Of a stretch of 51,871 nt of DNA, positions 15,675 through 25,200 are shown in pieces. The notes below the pieces were generated by a model. The model saw only the letters and a program-made list of their open reading frames with translations. It was not told the origin of the DNA and ran no database searches. The position numbers and the translations under genes were made by a program. Origin of the DNA: Bilophila wadsworthia ATCC 49260 (GTDB taxonomy: Bacteria; Desulfobacterota; Desulfovibrionia; Desulfovibrionales; Desulfovibrionaceae); assembly GCF_000701705.1 (NCBI RefSeq), contig NZ_KL370817.1, positions 8,143 to 60,013 on the forward strand. The letters run 5' to 3'. Numbering within the stretch: position 1 is the first letter of the stretch; each line of letters starts with the position of its first letter.

Positions 15675-16682
15675 CTACGCGCCGTAGTACTCCTTATACC
15701 ACTTCACGAACTGCCCGACGCCGTATTCTACGGAAGTCTGCGGGCGGAATCCGGTGTCCGCGATAAGGTCGGACACGTCGGCCCATGTGGCTTCCACGTC
15801 GCCGGGCTGCATGGGCATGAGGTTGCGGATGGCTTTCTTGCCGAGGGCGTCTTCGAGCGTGCTGATGAAAGTCCCGAGTTCGACCGTATTGTTATTGCCG
15901 ATATTGTAGATACGCCACGGCGCGGTGCTGGTCGAAGGGTTGGGCTTGGCGCTGTCCCAAGCCGGATCGGGCTGGGGGATGCGGGCCATGACGCGCATCA
16001 CGCCTTCGATGATGTCGTCGATGTAGGTAAAGTCGCGGCGCATTTTGCCTTCGTTGAAGACCTTGATGGGGTCCCCGGCGAGGATGGCCTTGGTGAACAG
16101 GTAGAGGGCCATATCCGGGCGGCCCCACGGCCCGTAGACGGTGAAGAAGCGCAGCCCCGTAGCCGGAAGGCGGTACAGGTGGCTGTAGGTGTGGGCCATG
16201 AGCTCGTTGGCTTTTTTGGAAGCCGCGTACAGGCTGACCGGGTGATCCACGTTGTCATGTACGGAGAAGGGCATGGAGGTGTTCATGCCGTACACGGAAC
16301 TGGACGAGGCGAACACCAGATGCTCCACCTTCCCGTGGCGGCAGCATTCGAGCAGGTTGCCGAAGCCCACGAGGTTGGACTGGACGTAGCTTTTGGGATT
16401 GATGAGGCTGTAACGCACGCCCGCCTGTGCCGCGAGGTTCACGACATGCGAGAACGCGTTGCGGACGAATACGGCTTCCAGCGCGGCGTCGTCGGCGAGG
16501 TCCGTATGTTCGAAGGTGAAGCCGGGCAGGGCCTGCAACTGCGCGAGGCGATCTTTTTTGAGCTGCACCGAGTAGTAATCGTTGAGATTGTCGATGCCGA
16601 CGACCGTATGCCCCTCGGCGATCAGGCGTTTGGAAAGGTGGAATCCGATGAACCCGGCCGCGCCGGTGACGAGAACGTGCAT
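15675..16682 (-). CDS. UDP-glucuronate 4-epimerase-like NAD-dependent sugar epimerase
   Basis: Short-chain dehydrogenase of the extended type (335 residues). It probably converts UDP-glucuronate to UDP-galacturonate for surface polysaccharide. The Rossmann motif GAAGFIG is at 7-13, Ser in SSSVYG at about 127-132, and the catalytic pair YAASK at 152-156. IDNLNDYYSVQLKKDRL is typical of the CapI/LspL group of UDP-glucuronate epimerases. The start at 16682 has AAAGAGG 5-6 bases upstream; the longer frame adds unrelated residues. No polysaccharide cluster surrounds it. A UDP-glucose or GlcNAc-type substrate cannot be ruled out. Confidence 0.87.
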   Translation of the reverse strand: MHVLVTGAAGFIGFHLSKRLIAEGHTVVGIDNLNDYYSVQLKKDRLAQLQALPGFTFEHTDLADDAALEAVFVRNAFSHVVNLAAQAGVRYSLINPKSYVQSNLVGFGNLLECCRHGKVEHLVFASSSSVYGMNTSMPFSVHDNVDHPVSLYAASKKANELMAHTYSHLYRLPATGLRFFTVYGPWGRPDMALYLFTKAILAGDPIKVFNEGKMRRDFTYIDDIIEGVMRVMARIPQPDPAWDSAKPNPSTSTAPWRIYNIGNNNTVELGTFISTLEDALGKKAIRNLMPMQPGDVEATWADVSDLIADTGFRPQTSVEYGVGQFVKWYKEYYGA

Positions 16683-16807
16683 GTGGACCTCTTTGGATGA
16701 TTGATACGTGGGAAAAGATGCCGGATGCGCTTTCCGCGCGAAGGGAGCGCCTCCGATACTTTGCCCGCAAAAAGACAGTTCCATTGTGATAATACGCTGA
16801 ATTTTTC

Positions 16808-16846
16808 AAAAAAGGAGACAGATTCGGAAATGTTGCCCCGTCTCCC
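16808..16846 (-). terminator. Terminator after the 252-residue hypothetical gene
   Basis: On the minus strand, GGAGAC pairs with GTCTCC around a 20-base loop and is followed by TTTTTT. Confidence 0.65.
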
Positions 16847-16857
16847 CCGAAACGCTT

Positions 16858-17616
16858 CTATCTTCCTGCAATGATGGACTTCAAGAAGGTGATAAGCTGG
16901 GCATAGCGTTGCGGCTTCCCGATGAGGTCGTCGACGTGCGGCGTGACCACATAACGGTGCCCGTGCACGATGCTCGGCGAAAGCGGGCGCAGCTCGGCAA
17001 GCCCAAGCTCGGGCGGGACCTGCCCGCACATGAGGATGACGCTTTCGGGTTTGAGCGCGGCGATGCCGCTCAAAAACATCCGGGCGTCGACCGTCTGTTC
17101 CGATTCGCCGTCCCCATAGGGGTAACGGTTCAAAGGCCAGAACGCATGGCTCCCCTTGGGGAGCGCCATATCCCCGAGCAACCGGCGCAGGAAGTCGCGG
17201 TGCGCGGCGTCGGCGTCGCCGCCCAGATCCCGGCTGAGGGACGGATAGGACCAGACCAGCGAGGGGCGGGGCGGCGTTTTTTTGAGCAGCGTCTGCCAAT
17301 AGGCGGGCCAGACATCCGGGGCCAGAATGTCCGTGTCCGCGATCCGTACAGGTTTTTGCGGGGCGCTGGAAACGGGCTGCGGCTGTGGGGGAGGGGTATA
17401 GGAAGGCGGCTGAGGCTGGCGGCGTTCCCCGCGCTGTGGCGGCGCGCTGTGCTGCCGGACGGGAGGCGCGGCTTCGGACGGCTCGGGTTCCGGGCGCGCC
17501 AGAAGACGCTCCCTGACCTCGTCGTCGAGGAGCAGGTGCGTGATCCCGGCCTGACGCCACGGGCGGAAGGCCGGGGAAATATTCAGCGGGACAGGAGCCA
17601 CGAGAGCAATCTCCAC
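16858..17616 (-). CDS. Hypothetical protein with a Pro-rich linker, coupled to coaBC
   Basis: Not recognised. It has 252 residues: a short N-terminal segment (1-45), a Pro/Gln-rich linker (about 46-92) and a folded C-terminal domain (about 93-252) with WSYPSLSRDLGG, FWPLNRYPYGDG and VILMCGQVPPEL. There is no signal peptide. The GTG start at 17616 overlaps the end of coaBC by 34 bases and has no strong ribosome site, so translation probably depends on coaBC. The C-terminal part has a uracil-DNA-glycosylase-like rhythm (CGQ.PPEL, then HP-like HV), but the match is too weak to name it. Confidence 0.7.
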   Translation of the reverse strand: MEIALVAPVPLNISPAFRPWRQAGITHLLLDDEVRERLLARPEPEPSEAAPPVRQHSAPPQRGERRQPQPPSYTPPPQPQPVSSAPQKPVRIADTDILAPDVWPAYWQTLLKKTPPRPSLVWSYPSLSRDLGGDADAAHRDFLRRLLGDMALPKGSHAFWPLNRYPYGDGESEQTVDARMFLSGIAALKPESVILMCGQVPPELGLAELRPLSPSIVHGHRYVVTPHVDDLIGKPQRYAQLITFLKSIIAGR

Positions 17617-18803
17617 GCAACGTCTGTTTTGGAAAGGTGCGCCCAGCGTTCTTCGCGCCCGGAAGCGTCGGCGACGAAAACCGTGTTGTCCGGCGTACCG
17701 AAACCGTCTTGGAGCAGGTTGCCCACGACCATGTCGGCCTTTTTGGAAACAAGCTTGCCGCGCACGGAGTCTTCGATGTTCTGCGATTCGGCGGCAAAGC
17801 CTACGACTTTCTGCTCAGGCCGACGGTCGGCGGCGAGCGTTTTCAGGATGTCCGGATTGGGCGCGAAATGGACATCGAACCCGTCCGGAGCGTCGCTTTT
17901 CTTGAATTTCTTGTCGCCGCCCTGCGCAGGAGGCACGGGGGAGAAGTCGGCCACGGCGGCGGTAAACACACCCGCATCGCACTGCGGCCACACCGAAGCG
18001 GCGGCCTCAAGCATGTGCCGGGCTGAGCCGACGTTGTGCCGGGCGATTCCGGCGGGGAGCCACGGCGTACCCGGACCGCAGACGGCCTCGACCCGCGCGC
18101 CGCGCAGCCATGCGGCCACGGCGACCGCCGCGCCCATCGTCCCGGTAGACGGGTTGGTCCAGAAACGCAGCCCGTCCCAGTGCTCGCGGGTGGGGCCAAG
18201 TGTGACCATAACCCGTATGCCTTCCATATCCTGCGGGGCCAGCGCGCGCAATCCGGCGAGATAAATCTCGCGCAGGTCGGCAAGGCGCCCTTGTCCCTCT
18301 TCACCGCACGCCGTGCGCCCGCAACCGGGCTCGACCACGGCGCACCCCCGTTCACGGAGGGTGGCGATGTTGGCTTGCGTGGCCGGATGGCTCCACATGG
18401 CCGGATTCATGGCGGGGGCGATGACGGCCTTGCCCCGGAAGGCAAGGGCCTGGCAAGCCAGCAGCTCGTCCGCCTGGCCCTGCGCCAGCCGCGCGATGGT
18501 AGCGGCGGAGGCGGGGGCGATGACGAGGGCTTGCGCCACCTGCCCCGGTTCGAGATGGGCGAAGGGCGAGGGAGCCTGCGGATCATCGAAGGGGGCCGTG
18601 TATACCGGGGCCGCGCCGAGTGCGGCGAACGTCAGCGGCGTGACGAATTTCTGGGCGGAGGGGGTCAGGGTCGCGCTGACGGAAACGCCCGCGTCCTGCC
18701 ACTGGCGCACGAGATCGAGCGCGCGGTATGCGGCGACGGACCCGCACACTCCGAGATGGAGGCGGGGCCCGCCGACGCCGCGAAAGGCGAGATGGGCGTC
18801 CAT
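17583..18803 (-). CDS. coaBC: Bifunctional phosphopantothenoylcysteine decarboxylase / phosphopantothenate-cysteine ligase
   Basis: Two consecutive steps of coenzyme A synthesis in one 406-residue protein. The N-terminal CoaC flavoprotein part (about 14-185) shows CGSVAAY, the substrate motif PAMNPAMW (130-137) and the active-site loop with Cys161 and Cys166 (GCGRTACGEEGQGRL). The C-terminal CoaB part (about 196-400) has VTLGPTREHWDGLRFWTNPSTGTMG and AAVADFSPVPPAQGGDKKFKK. The start codon shares one base with the stop of the lipoprotein gene upstream, which indicates coupled translation. Confidence 0.96.
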   Translation of the reverse strand: MDAHLAFRGVGGPRLHLGVCGSVAAYRALDLVRQWQDAGVSVSATLTPSAQKFVTPLTFAALGAAPVYTAPFDDPQAPSPFAHLEPGQVAQALVIAPASAATIARLAQGQADELLACQALAFRGKAVIAPAMNPAMWSHPATQANIATLRERGCAVVEPGCGRTACGEEGQGRLADLREIYLAGLRALAPQDMEGIRVMVTLGPTREHWDGLRFWTNPSTGTMGAAVAVAAWLRGARVEAVCGPGTPWLPAGIARHNVGSARHMLEAAASVWPQCDAGVFTAAVADFSPVPPAQGGDKKFKKSDAPDGFDVHFAPNPDILKTLAADRRPEQKVVGFAAESQNIEDSVRGKLVSKKADMVVGNLLQDGFGTPDNTVFVADASGREERWAHLSKTDVAWRLLSWLLSR

Positions 18804-19375
18804 TACTGGCTCAGGCCCTGCTGGTGCACGCCGCCAGCGGCGCCCGTGCCCGTGGAGGTGTCGGGCGTCAGATAGAAGGACGGGGAAGAGCTGCCGCCCG
18901 CGTCCATTCCGGCGGCGGCCCCGCCGTTGCCCATGGTCGGCAGGACGCCGTCGGCGAGCCGTGTCATGACCCAGATTTCCATGGCTGCGGTGGTGGTCTG
19001 CTCGTAATAGTAGATCACCGCGTACCGCTCGCCCTTTTCGTACAGGTGCATGGTCTTGGAGCCGATGGCCGCGCCGCGCAGGTTCCAGCCCTGACGGTTC
19101 ATGTTCAAGATCATGGCGTTGGCGAGGGAAGGCTTGTCCACGCGGCCTTCGACGGTGATGAGGCCGGTTTTGGTCCCGTCCTGGGCCACGGAAATAAGGC
19201 TGCGCTTGGCGTCGACGGACATGTCGCGGGGAATCGGGACATCGGGGAACTGATCAAAGTAGACTTCGCTGCCGTCTGAGGATTTCGTCTCGAACGGATT
19301 GGAAATATTGAGGTCCGCGCACCCGGAAAGGGGAAGCAGGGAACAGATGAGCAGCAGGCAGTAAAGAGCACGCAT
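18803..19375 (-). CDS. Predicted lipoprotein of unknown function
   Basis: A 190-residue protein with a lipoprotein signal (LLPLSGC, Cys19). The middle region VPIPRDMSVDAKRSLISV, then TGLITVEGRV, GWNLRGAA and YAVIYYYEQ, resembles small lipoproteins common in Desulfovibrio and linked with coaBC, but I cannot name the family. The C-terminus is rich in Gly, Ala and Ser. The start at 19375 has a perfect AAGGAG site. It is the first gene of a lipoprotein-coaBC-hypothetical operon. Confidence 0.8.
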   Translation of the reverse strand: MRALYCLLLICSLLPLSGCADLNISNPFETKSSDGSEVYFDQFPDVPIPRDMSVDAKRSLISVAQDGTKTGLITVEGRVDKPSLANAMILNMNRQGWNLRGAAIGSKTMHLYEKGERYAVIYYYEQTTTAAMEIWVMTRLADGVLPTMGNGGAAAGMDAGGSSSPSFYLTPDTSTGTGAAGGVHQQGLSQ

Positions 19376-19548
19376 GGGAAACTCCTTCGTCATGGCGGTG
19401 TCCGGGAACCCCCGGCTTTTTGTTCATAGCCAATCTTCGCGTGATGCGCAAATGGGGAGCGGGGGGAGGGGGCGGCTTTGTATCGGAATATCAGATAAAT
19501 GAAACCTCAGCGCGAAGCACTGTGCCGGAACAGGCTCCTGCCATGCAG

Positions 19549-19636
19549 CCTCTCCACCAGTCGAAAATCTTTGAAGAGGATGGGGGAGGCTTGGAAGGGT
19601 AAACTTTCTAAAGAAAGTTTACCCTTCCAAGCCTCC
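19549..19636 (+). repeat. Dispersed hairpin element, copy 4
   Basis: The stem CCTCT/AGAGG (19549-53 with 19575-79) encloses the head CCAGTCGAAAATCTTTGA. A perfect 25-bp inverted repeat with a 2-base loop follows (19585-19609 and 19612-19636). The hairpin abuts the azlD stop codon. Confidence 0.9.
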
Positions 19637-19653
19637 AAATGGTTACACGGCTC

Positions 19654-19980
19654 CTACGTCATCCAATACCGGATCAGCGCCACCGTGCCCATGCCGACGG
19701 CAAGCGCGCCGAATAAGCTGCCTTTTTTGTACCAGCAGATGAGCAGGGTGGGGAAGGTGGCGATAAGGAACAGGTTATCCCCGGAGATGTTGAGCTTGCC
19801 GTCCGCGAGCAGCAGATCGGGCGCGACCAGCGCGGCGAGCACGGAAACGGGCACGAAGGAGAGCCAGCGCGTCAGGAGCGGCGGCAGTTCGCGCCCCGCC
19901 AGCAGCGTGACCGGCATCACGCGGGGGATGAGGGTCACGAGAGCCATGCCGAGGATACAGAGCAGGAGATCGATGTTCAT
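19654..19980 (-). CDS. azlD: Branched-chain amino-acid export protein, small subunit AzlD
   Basis: Small membrane partner of AzlC in export of branched-chain amino acids or their analogues. It has 108 residues with three to four hydrophobic helices. The family stretches are LVTLIPRVMPVTLLAGRELPP near the N-terminus and FLIATFPTLLICW in the middle. The start at 19980 has an AGGAGGAAAGC site and overlaps the azlC stop by 4 bases. The usual length is 100-110 residues, so it is complete. Confidence 0.9.
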   Translation of the reverse strand: MNIDLLLCILGMALVTLIPRVMPVTLLAGRELPPLLTRWLSFVPVSVLAALVAPDLLLADGKLNISGDNLFLIATFPTLLICWYKKGSLFGALAVGMGTVALIRYWMT

Positions 19981-20735
19981 GCTTTCCTCCTGAGTGCGTC
20001 GATGTTGCGGTCGCGGTGGGTGACGAGCAGGGCCCCGATGGTGGAGGTGATGACGCTGGCGATGATGACGTTCCAGCGGCCCGTGTCGTACATGGCGAGG
20101 ATGACCGAAAGCAGCGCCGAGAGGACGGCCGCCAGCGTGTACAGCCGTTCCTTGCACTGGGGGACGAGCAGGGCGAGGAACATGGCGGGCAGGGCGTAGT
20201 CAAGGCCGAACAGCTTGGGATCGGGCAGGAAGTCGCCGGCCACCGCGCCTATGAACGTACCGAGCACCCAGCCGCTGTGGGAGGTGAAGTTGGCGGCGTA
20301 CACCAGCGGAAGCCGCGCCTTCTCACCTGTGGCCATGGCCATGCTGTGCATGGCGAAAACCTCGTCCGTGAGCCCCCAGCCGATGATGAATTGCTGGAAG
20401 CGGGTGAACGGCGCGAACCACGGGGCCACGGCGGCGGACATGAGCACATGCCGCAGGTTGATCACGAACGTCGTGAAAACGATGGAAAAGACGGACGCGC
20501 CCATCCCCCATAGGCCGACGGCGATGAACTGCCCGGCTCCGGCATAGACGAGCAGGGAAAAGAGCACGGCGTACACGGCGGGGATGTTGTTCTGGACGGC
20601 AAGCACGCCGTACGCGAAACCGAGCGGCACGTACCCCAAAAAGATGGGGAACCCGCGCTTCATGCCTGTAAGGATGGCGGAGGAGGAAGAGGCTTTCGGC
20701 TCGGCCATGACGGTTGATTCAATGGTGTCGGACAT
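19977..20735 (-). CDS. azlC: Branched-chain amino-acid exporter, large subunit AzlC
   Basis: Inner-membrane permease of the AzlC family, 252 residues. Typical stretches are GFPIFLGYVPLGFAYG, YAGAGQFIAVGL and INLRHVLMSAA, and about seven to eight hydrophobic helices are seen. With AzlD it is expected to export valine, leucine or related compounds. The start MSDTIES at 20735 is preferred over the 73-residue upstream extension, which is not membrane-like, although the ribosome site there is weak. No regulator gene is adjacent; an SMC/nuclease operon is divergent. Confidence 0.9.
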   Translation of the reverse strand: MSDTIESTVMAEPKASSSSAILTGMKRGFPIFLGYVPLGFAYGVLAVQNNIPAVYAVLFSLLVYAGAGQFIAVGLWGMGASVFSIVFTTFVINLRHVLMSAAVAPWFAPFTRFQQFIIGWGLTDEVFAMHSMAMATGEKARLPLVYAANFTSHSGWVLGTFIGAVAGDFLPDPKLFGLDYALPAMFLALLVPQCKERLYTLAAVLSALLSVILAMYDTGRWNVIIASVITSTIGALLVTHRDRNIDALRRKA

Positions 20736-20986
20736 GATGCTGCTGCGAAGGTTAATGGGGGCTGAAGGCTGACAGGAACGACGCAGGCCTCTTGCCGCAA
20801 GGACGAAAAGGTCACTGTGGAGGGAGACGGAAGATATATCGAAACGCACAGGGCGTCTAGTTGTAAAAAAATCCTTTGAAAAAGCCGGGCTGCGCTTTAT
20901 CAGCACAAGGCCGGGATACCTCGTGCGCTTGCCTCGCGCCGGGGAATGCGGCAAGACGGAACATATTCTTTTTTCAGGAACGCCAC

Positions 20987-22264
20987 ATGCCTCCCATACG
21001 TTTCATCCATGCCGCGGATCTCCATCTGGACGCCGCGTTTTCCGGCCTGTCCCGGGACATCCCCGCCGATTTCGCGGAACGCCTGCGCACAGCCACGTTC
21101 ACCGCGTTTCGCCGCCTCCTCGATCTGTGCGAGCGCGAGAGCCCGGATTTCCTGCTCCTCGCCGGGGACGTGTACAATCAGGAGGACGCCAGCGTCTCCG
21201 CCCAGCTCGCCCTGCGCGACGGGTTCCGGCGTCTGGAATCCTTGAGTATTCCCGTTTTTCTCGTGCACGGCAACCATGATCCTCTTGCCTCCCGGCTGCG
21301 TTCCGTACGCTGGCCCGGCAACGTGACCGTGTTCGGGGAGCTGCCGGACGCGGTGCCCGTGTTCCGGAAGGGTGAGGGAACGCCTCTCGCCATCATCCAC
21401 GGCGCGAGCCACGCCTCAGGCCGGGAAACCCGGAACCTCGCCGCGCTCTTCCGGCGCACGGAGGCGTGCGGCCTTCACGTGGGGCTGCTGCACGCCACGC
21501 CCGGCGATGCCGATGGAGTGGCCCGGTACGCGCCGTTCTCGCAAGAGGATTTGAAGGCGTCCGGCATGGATTACTGGGCGCTCGGGCACATCCACGACCG
21601 CCGCGAGGTCTGCCGGGAACCGCTGGCGGCCTACCCCGGCTGTACGCAGGGGCTGCACATCAACGAGCCCGGCGAAAAGGGGTGCTTGCTGGTGACGGCG
21701 GAAGCCCGGCCCGATGGCGGGTATGCGGTGCGCACGTCCTTCCGTCCCCTCGGCCCTGCGGTCTGGAAGACGCTGGATATGGATCTGGGCGGCGCTGCTT
21801 CGCTGGATGAACTGGAAAACCGGCTCCGAACCGGACTGGATCGCGCGGCTGCCGAGGTCTGGTCCGGCTGTGAAATGTTGCTTGTACGGCTGCGGCTGCA
21901 AGGACGCACGGAACTGGACGGGCTGCTGCGCAAGGGGACAACCTGCGCGGAACTGGCGGATCGGCTGCGTGAGGGCGGCAACGGCGTACCCCGGATCTGG
22001 ATCAAGGATATCGACGTCGCCACCCGGCCCTGTGTGGAGCGGGGGGCTTTGCTGGAGCGCGAGGATCTGCTCGGGGAGGTGTTCCGCCTGTCCGAAGCGG
22101 CACGCACGGCTTCGGGATTGCAAGCTTTGCGGGAAGGCCCGCTGGCTCCTCTGTTCGCGCACGCCCGGGCGGGGAAGGCGCTGGAGCCGCTCACGGATGA
22201 GGAGCTGGCCCGGTTGCTGGACGACGCGGAAAGCCTGTGCCTTGATCTCTTGGAGAACGACTGA
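20987..22264 (+). CDS. DNA repair exonuclease of the SbcD/YhaO type
   Basis: Metallophosphoesterase nuclease subunit of a Mre11-Rad50-like complex. The 425 residues carry all phosphoesterase motifs: DLHLD (Asp11, His13), GDVYN (Asp61), GNHD (95-98), His169 and GHIHDR (200-205). The C-terminal part, after about 250, is the capping and partner-binding region of YhaO-like proteins. The start at 20987 is chosen because IRFIHAADLHLD should lie near the N-terminus; AGGAA lies 7 bases upstream. The stop codon overlaps the next start (ATGA), so the pair is translationally coupled. Confidence 0.91.
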   Translation: MPPIRFIHAADLHLDAAFSGLSRDIPADFAERLRTATFTAFRRLLDLCERESPDFLLLAGDVYNQEDASVSAQLALRDGFRRLESLSIPVFLVHGNHDPLASRLRSVRWPGNVTVFGELPDAVPVFRKGEGTPLAIIHGASHASGRETRNLAALFRRTEACGLHVGLLHATPGDADGVARYAPFSQEDLKASGMDYWALGHIHDRREVCREPLAAYPGCTQGLHINEPGEKGCLLVTAEARPDGGYAVRTSFRPLGPAVWKTLDMDLGGAASLDELENRLRTGLDRAAAEVWSGCEMLLVRLRLQGRTELDGLLRKGTTCAELADRLREGGNGVPRIWIKDIDVATRPCVERGALLEREDLLGEVFRLSEAARTASGLQALREGPLAPLFAHARAGKALEPLTDEELARLLDDAESLCLDLLEND

Positions 22265-25200
22265 TGCGTATCCGTTCCTTTCATATCGACGCGTTCGGGA
22301 CGCTCCGGGATGTGACTGCCGAAGGCCTGCCCGAGGCCGGGGCCGTGTTCCTCGGCCATAATGAGGCGGGCAAATCCACGCTGCTGGATTTTTTCCGTTC
22401 CACGCTGGTCGGCTATCCCCGCACCCGTGACGCCCGCGAACGCGGGTATCTTGCGGGGCAGTCCGGGTTGCTCGGCGGCAGCCTGACGTTGTTTTCGGAT
22501 GCGCGCGGCGGTGACATCCGGCTGATCCGCCGTCCCAATGTCGCCAAGGGCGAGCCTCTGCTCACGGACGCGCAAGGCCGCCCGCTGGATCCGGCGCTGT
22601 GGGAGCGTCTGCTCGGCGGCGTCACCCGCGAGGTGTATGCCAGCGTGTACGGGTTCAGCCTGTCGGAATTGCAGTCTTTCGCCTCCTTAACATCGGAAGG
22701 CGTGCGCAATGCCTTGTACGGTGCGAGTTTCGGCATGGCGGGGCTGAAGTCGCCGGGCGCGGCGCTCAAGAAGCTGACCGGAAGCATGGAGGACTTGTTC
22801 CGGGCGCGGGGCTCCAATCCTCGTTTGTCCGCCGCGCTGAAAGAATGGGAGGACGTGCGCCGGGATATGCGCCGTGCCGAAGAGGACGCCGCCCGTTACG
22901 ACAGCCTCGCCGCCGAACGGGATGCGGCGCAAGGGCGGCTTGCGGCGTTGCGCGAGGAACGCGCCGAGCGGGAGCGGGAACGCCGGGTGCTGGAACGCCG
23001 CCTTGGGGTCTGGGAGCGCTGGGAGGAATGGCGCCTCGCCGGGGTGCGCCTTGAGCGGCTGGAGCCCGTGCCCGCGACCTTCCCGCAGGATGGCCCCGCG
23101 CGGCTGGAGCGGGCGTTGGAACGCCGTTCGGATGCGGAGAGGGCGCTGGAGCAGGCCCGGCAGCGGTTGGAACAGGCCCGAGAAGACTTGGGTTCCCGTG
23201 TGGCGGATCGGGCTCTGCTGGATTGCGGCGAGCGGCTGCGCGAATTGGCCGGTCGGGCGGCTAGCTGCCGCAACGCGCTGGCGGCGATTCCCGGGCTGTG
23301 CGCCGATCGGGAGCGGACGCTTGCCGCCTTGCAGCGCGAACTGGCCGGGCTCGGGCCGGATTGGACGGCTGAGCGCGTCCAGAGGATCGGGCGGCCTTTG
23401 TCGTTGCGTGAGGCATTGGAACGTCAGGCCGAGCAGCGGCGCAGCGCCGTTTCGGATATGGAAAACGCGCAGGCCGCCGTACGCCGCATTGCGGAGGATA
23501 CAAAGGCGCTTGAGTCTGAGCTTGAGGAGCAGATGAGGCAGGCGGCAGACGTCCCCGAGCCACCGATGGCTTTGTCCGAGGCGGAGCGGGAACGTCTGCG
23601 TGAGGCCATGGCGCGGGCTGAGGAGGCGCGGCGTCGGTTGCCCGAGGCGCAAACCTCGTCCGCCGAGGCGGAGCGGGAACTGGATCAGGCTTTGAGCCGA
23701 TTGGCTTTGGAGCCGGGGACGAGCGGCCGGGCGCTCGAAGCGCTGTCCGCAGGGCAGGACGCGATTGCCGCGCTGGCTTCGGAGATTCTCCATAAGGAAG
23801 CAGAACGGAAAGACCGCGAGCGCCGGGTTGCGGCGGCTGGTTCCGATGCGGAACGTGCGGGGGAAACGCTGGCGCGTTTGCGTGAGCGTCGGGCGGCATG
23901 TCCCGCCCGTTCCGCCGTGGACGCACAGTGGGCGGCATTGCGGCGTTTACGTTCCGCCTTGTCCCGGCTGGCTGTGGAACATGTGCGCTTTACGGATGCC
24001 GAATCCCGCTGCGCCGAGCATGGGGCCGCTTCCGGGACGGAATCCAGCCCGGCTCTTGTCGTGCTCGGTTCCGTACTGGCGGTGCTCGGGGTTGCCGGGG
24101 CCGTCCTTCGCGGCGTGTTGGAAGTAGCTTTCCTGCGGCTCGGGTCGGTCGCCTTGCCTCTTGAAGGCTGGCTGCTCGGCGCGTTCCTTCTGGTCGGCGG
24201 GGCGTTCGTATGGGCCGGTTTTCCACGCCGGAAAGAACGCCGCCCGGAATTTGCCGCCACGGCGGAACGGCTCCAGCAGCGGCGGACTGCCTGTTTGCAG
24301 CGGGTGCAGGCCGTGCAGCGGGAGATCGGGGAATTGTGCCGGACGGTCGGCCTTTCCGATGCGGAAGAGGCAACCGTGGACGCTTTCGAGCGCGCGGTGG
24401 AGCTGGCGCGGGAACGGTGCGCCGCCGGGGAACGTCTGGCGGAGGAGATACAGCGCCAAGAGGCGTTTTGCGCCGAAGCCGAACGCCATGCGCAAACGGA
24501 GCGGGCCGCTTTGGAGCAGGCATCGGCGGACGAGCGGGCGGCAATGGCCCGGTGGCTGGCATGGTTCCAGACGCATGGCGTAGATGCGCCTTTGCCCGGC
24601 GAGGCGGCGGTTTTCTGCGCCCGCGTGGACAGCGCCCGGATGCGGCTTGCCTCGGCTCTAGCCAAGCGCCGGGAATTGGCGGCGCTGGAGGCGGATCGCG
24701 CCGCCTTGCCGGAGTGCGTGCGCTCTTTGCTTTCCGAGGCCTTTTACTCCGGGGATGATGATATACGGGCCGCCGAGGCGGCGCGGAACGCGCTGGAACT
24801 GTGTCGTGAGGCCGATCGGCTGCGCGACGAGCGGCGACGCTTGGAAGAGTCGGTTCAGGCCATGACCCTCCAGCTGACGCGCTTGGAACAGTCCCGTCTG
24901 GGAGCGGAAGACGCTCTTGAGGCGGCTCGTGCCCGGCAGGTTGCAGCGGATGCGGCATGGGAAGGTTTTCTGGGTGGGCTTGGTCTGGCAGCCGGATTGT
25001 CTCCGGCGACGGCCCGGGAAGCGCTGGAGCGGATGGATCGCGTACAGGCGCTGGAAGCGGAGCGCCTGCGGCTTGACGAGGAGCTGGAACGGCAGGAGCG
25101 CGAACGCGATGCCCTCCGTATGCCGCTTCGGGGGATCCTGCGGCAGCTTGGCCGTCTGCCGGATGCCAGCGCGAACAACGCAGCGGAAGAGCCGGATTGG

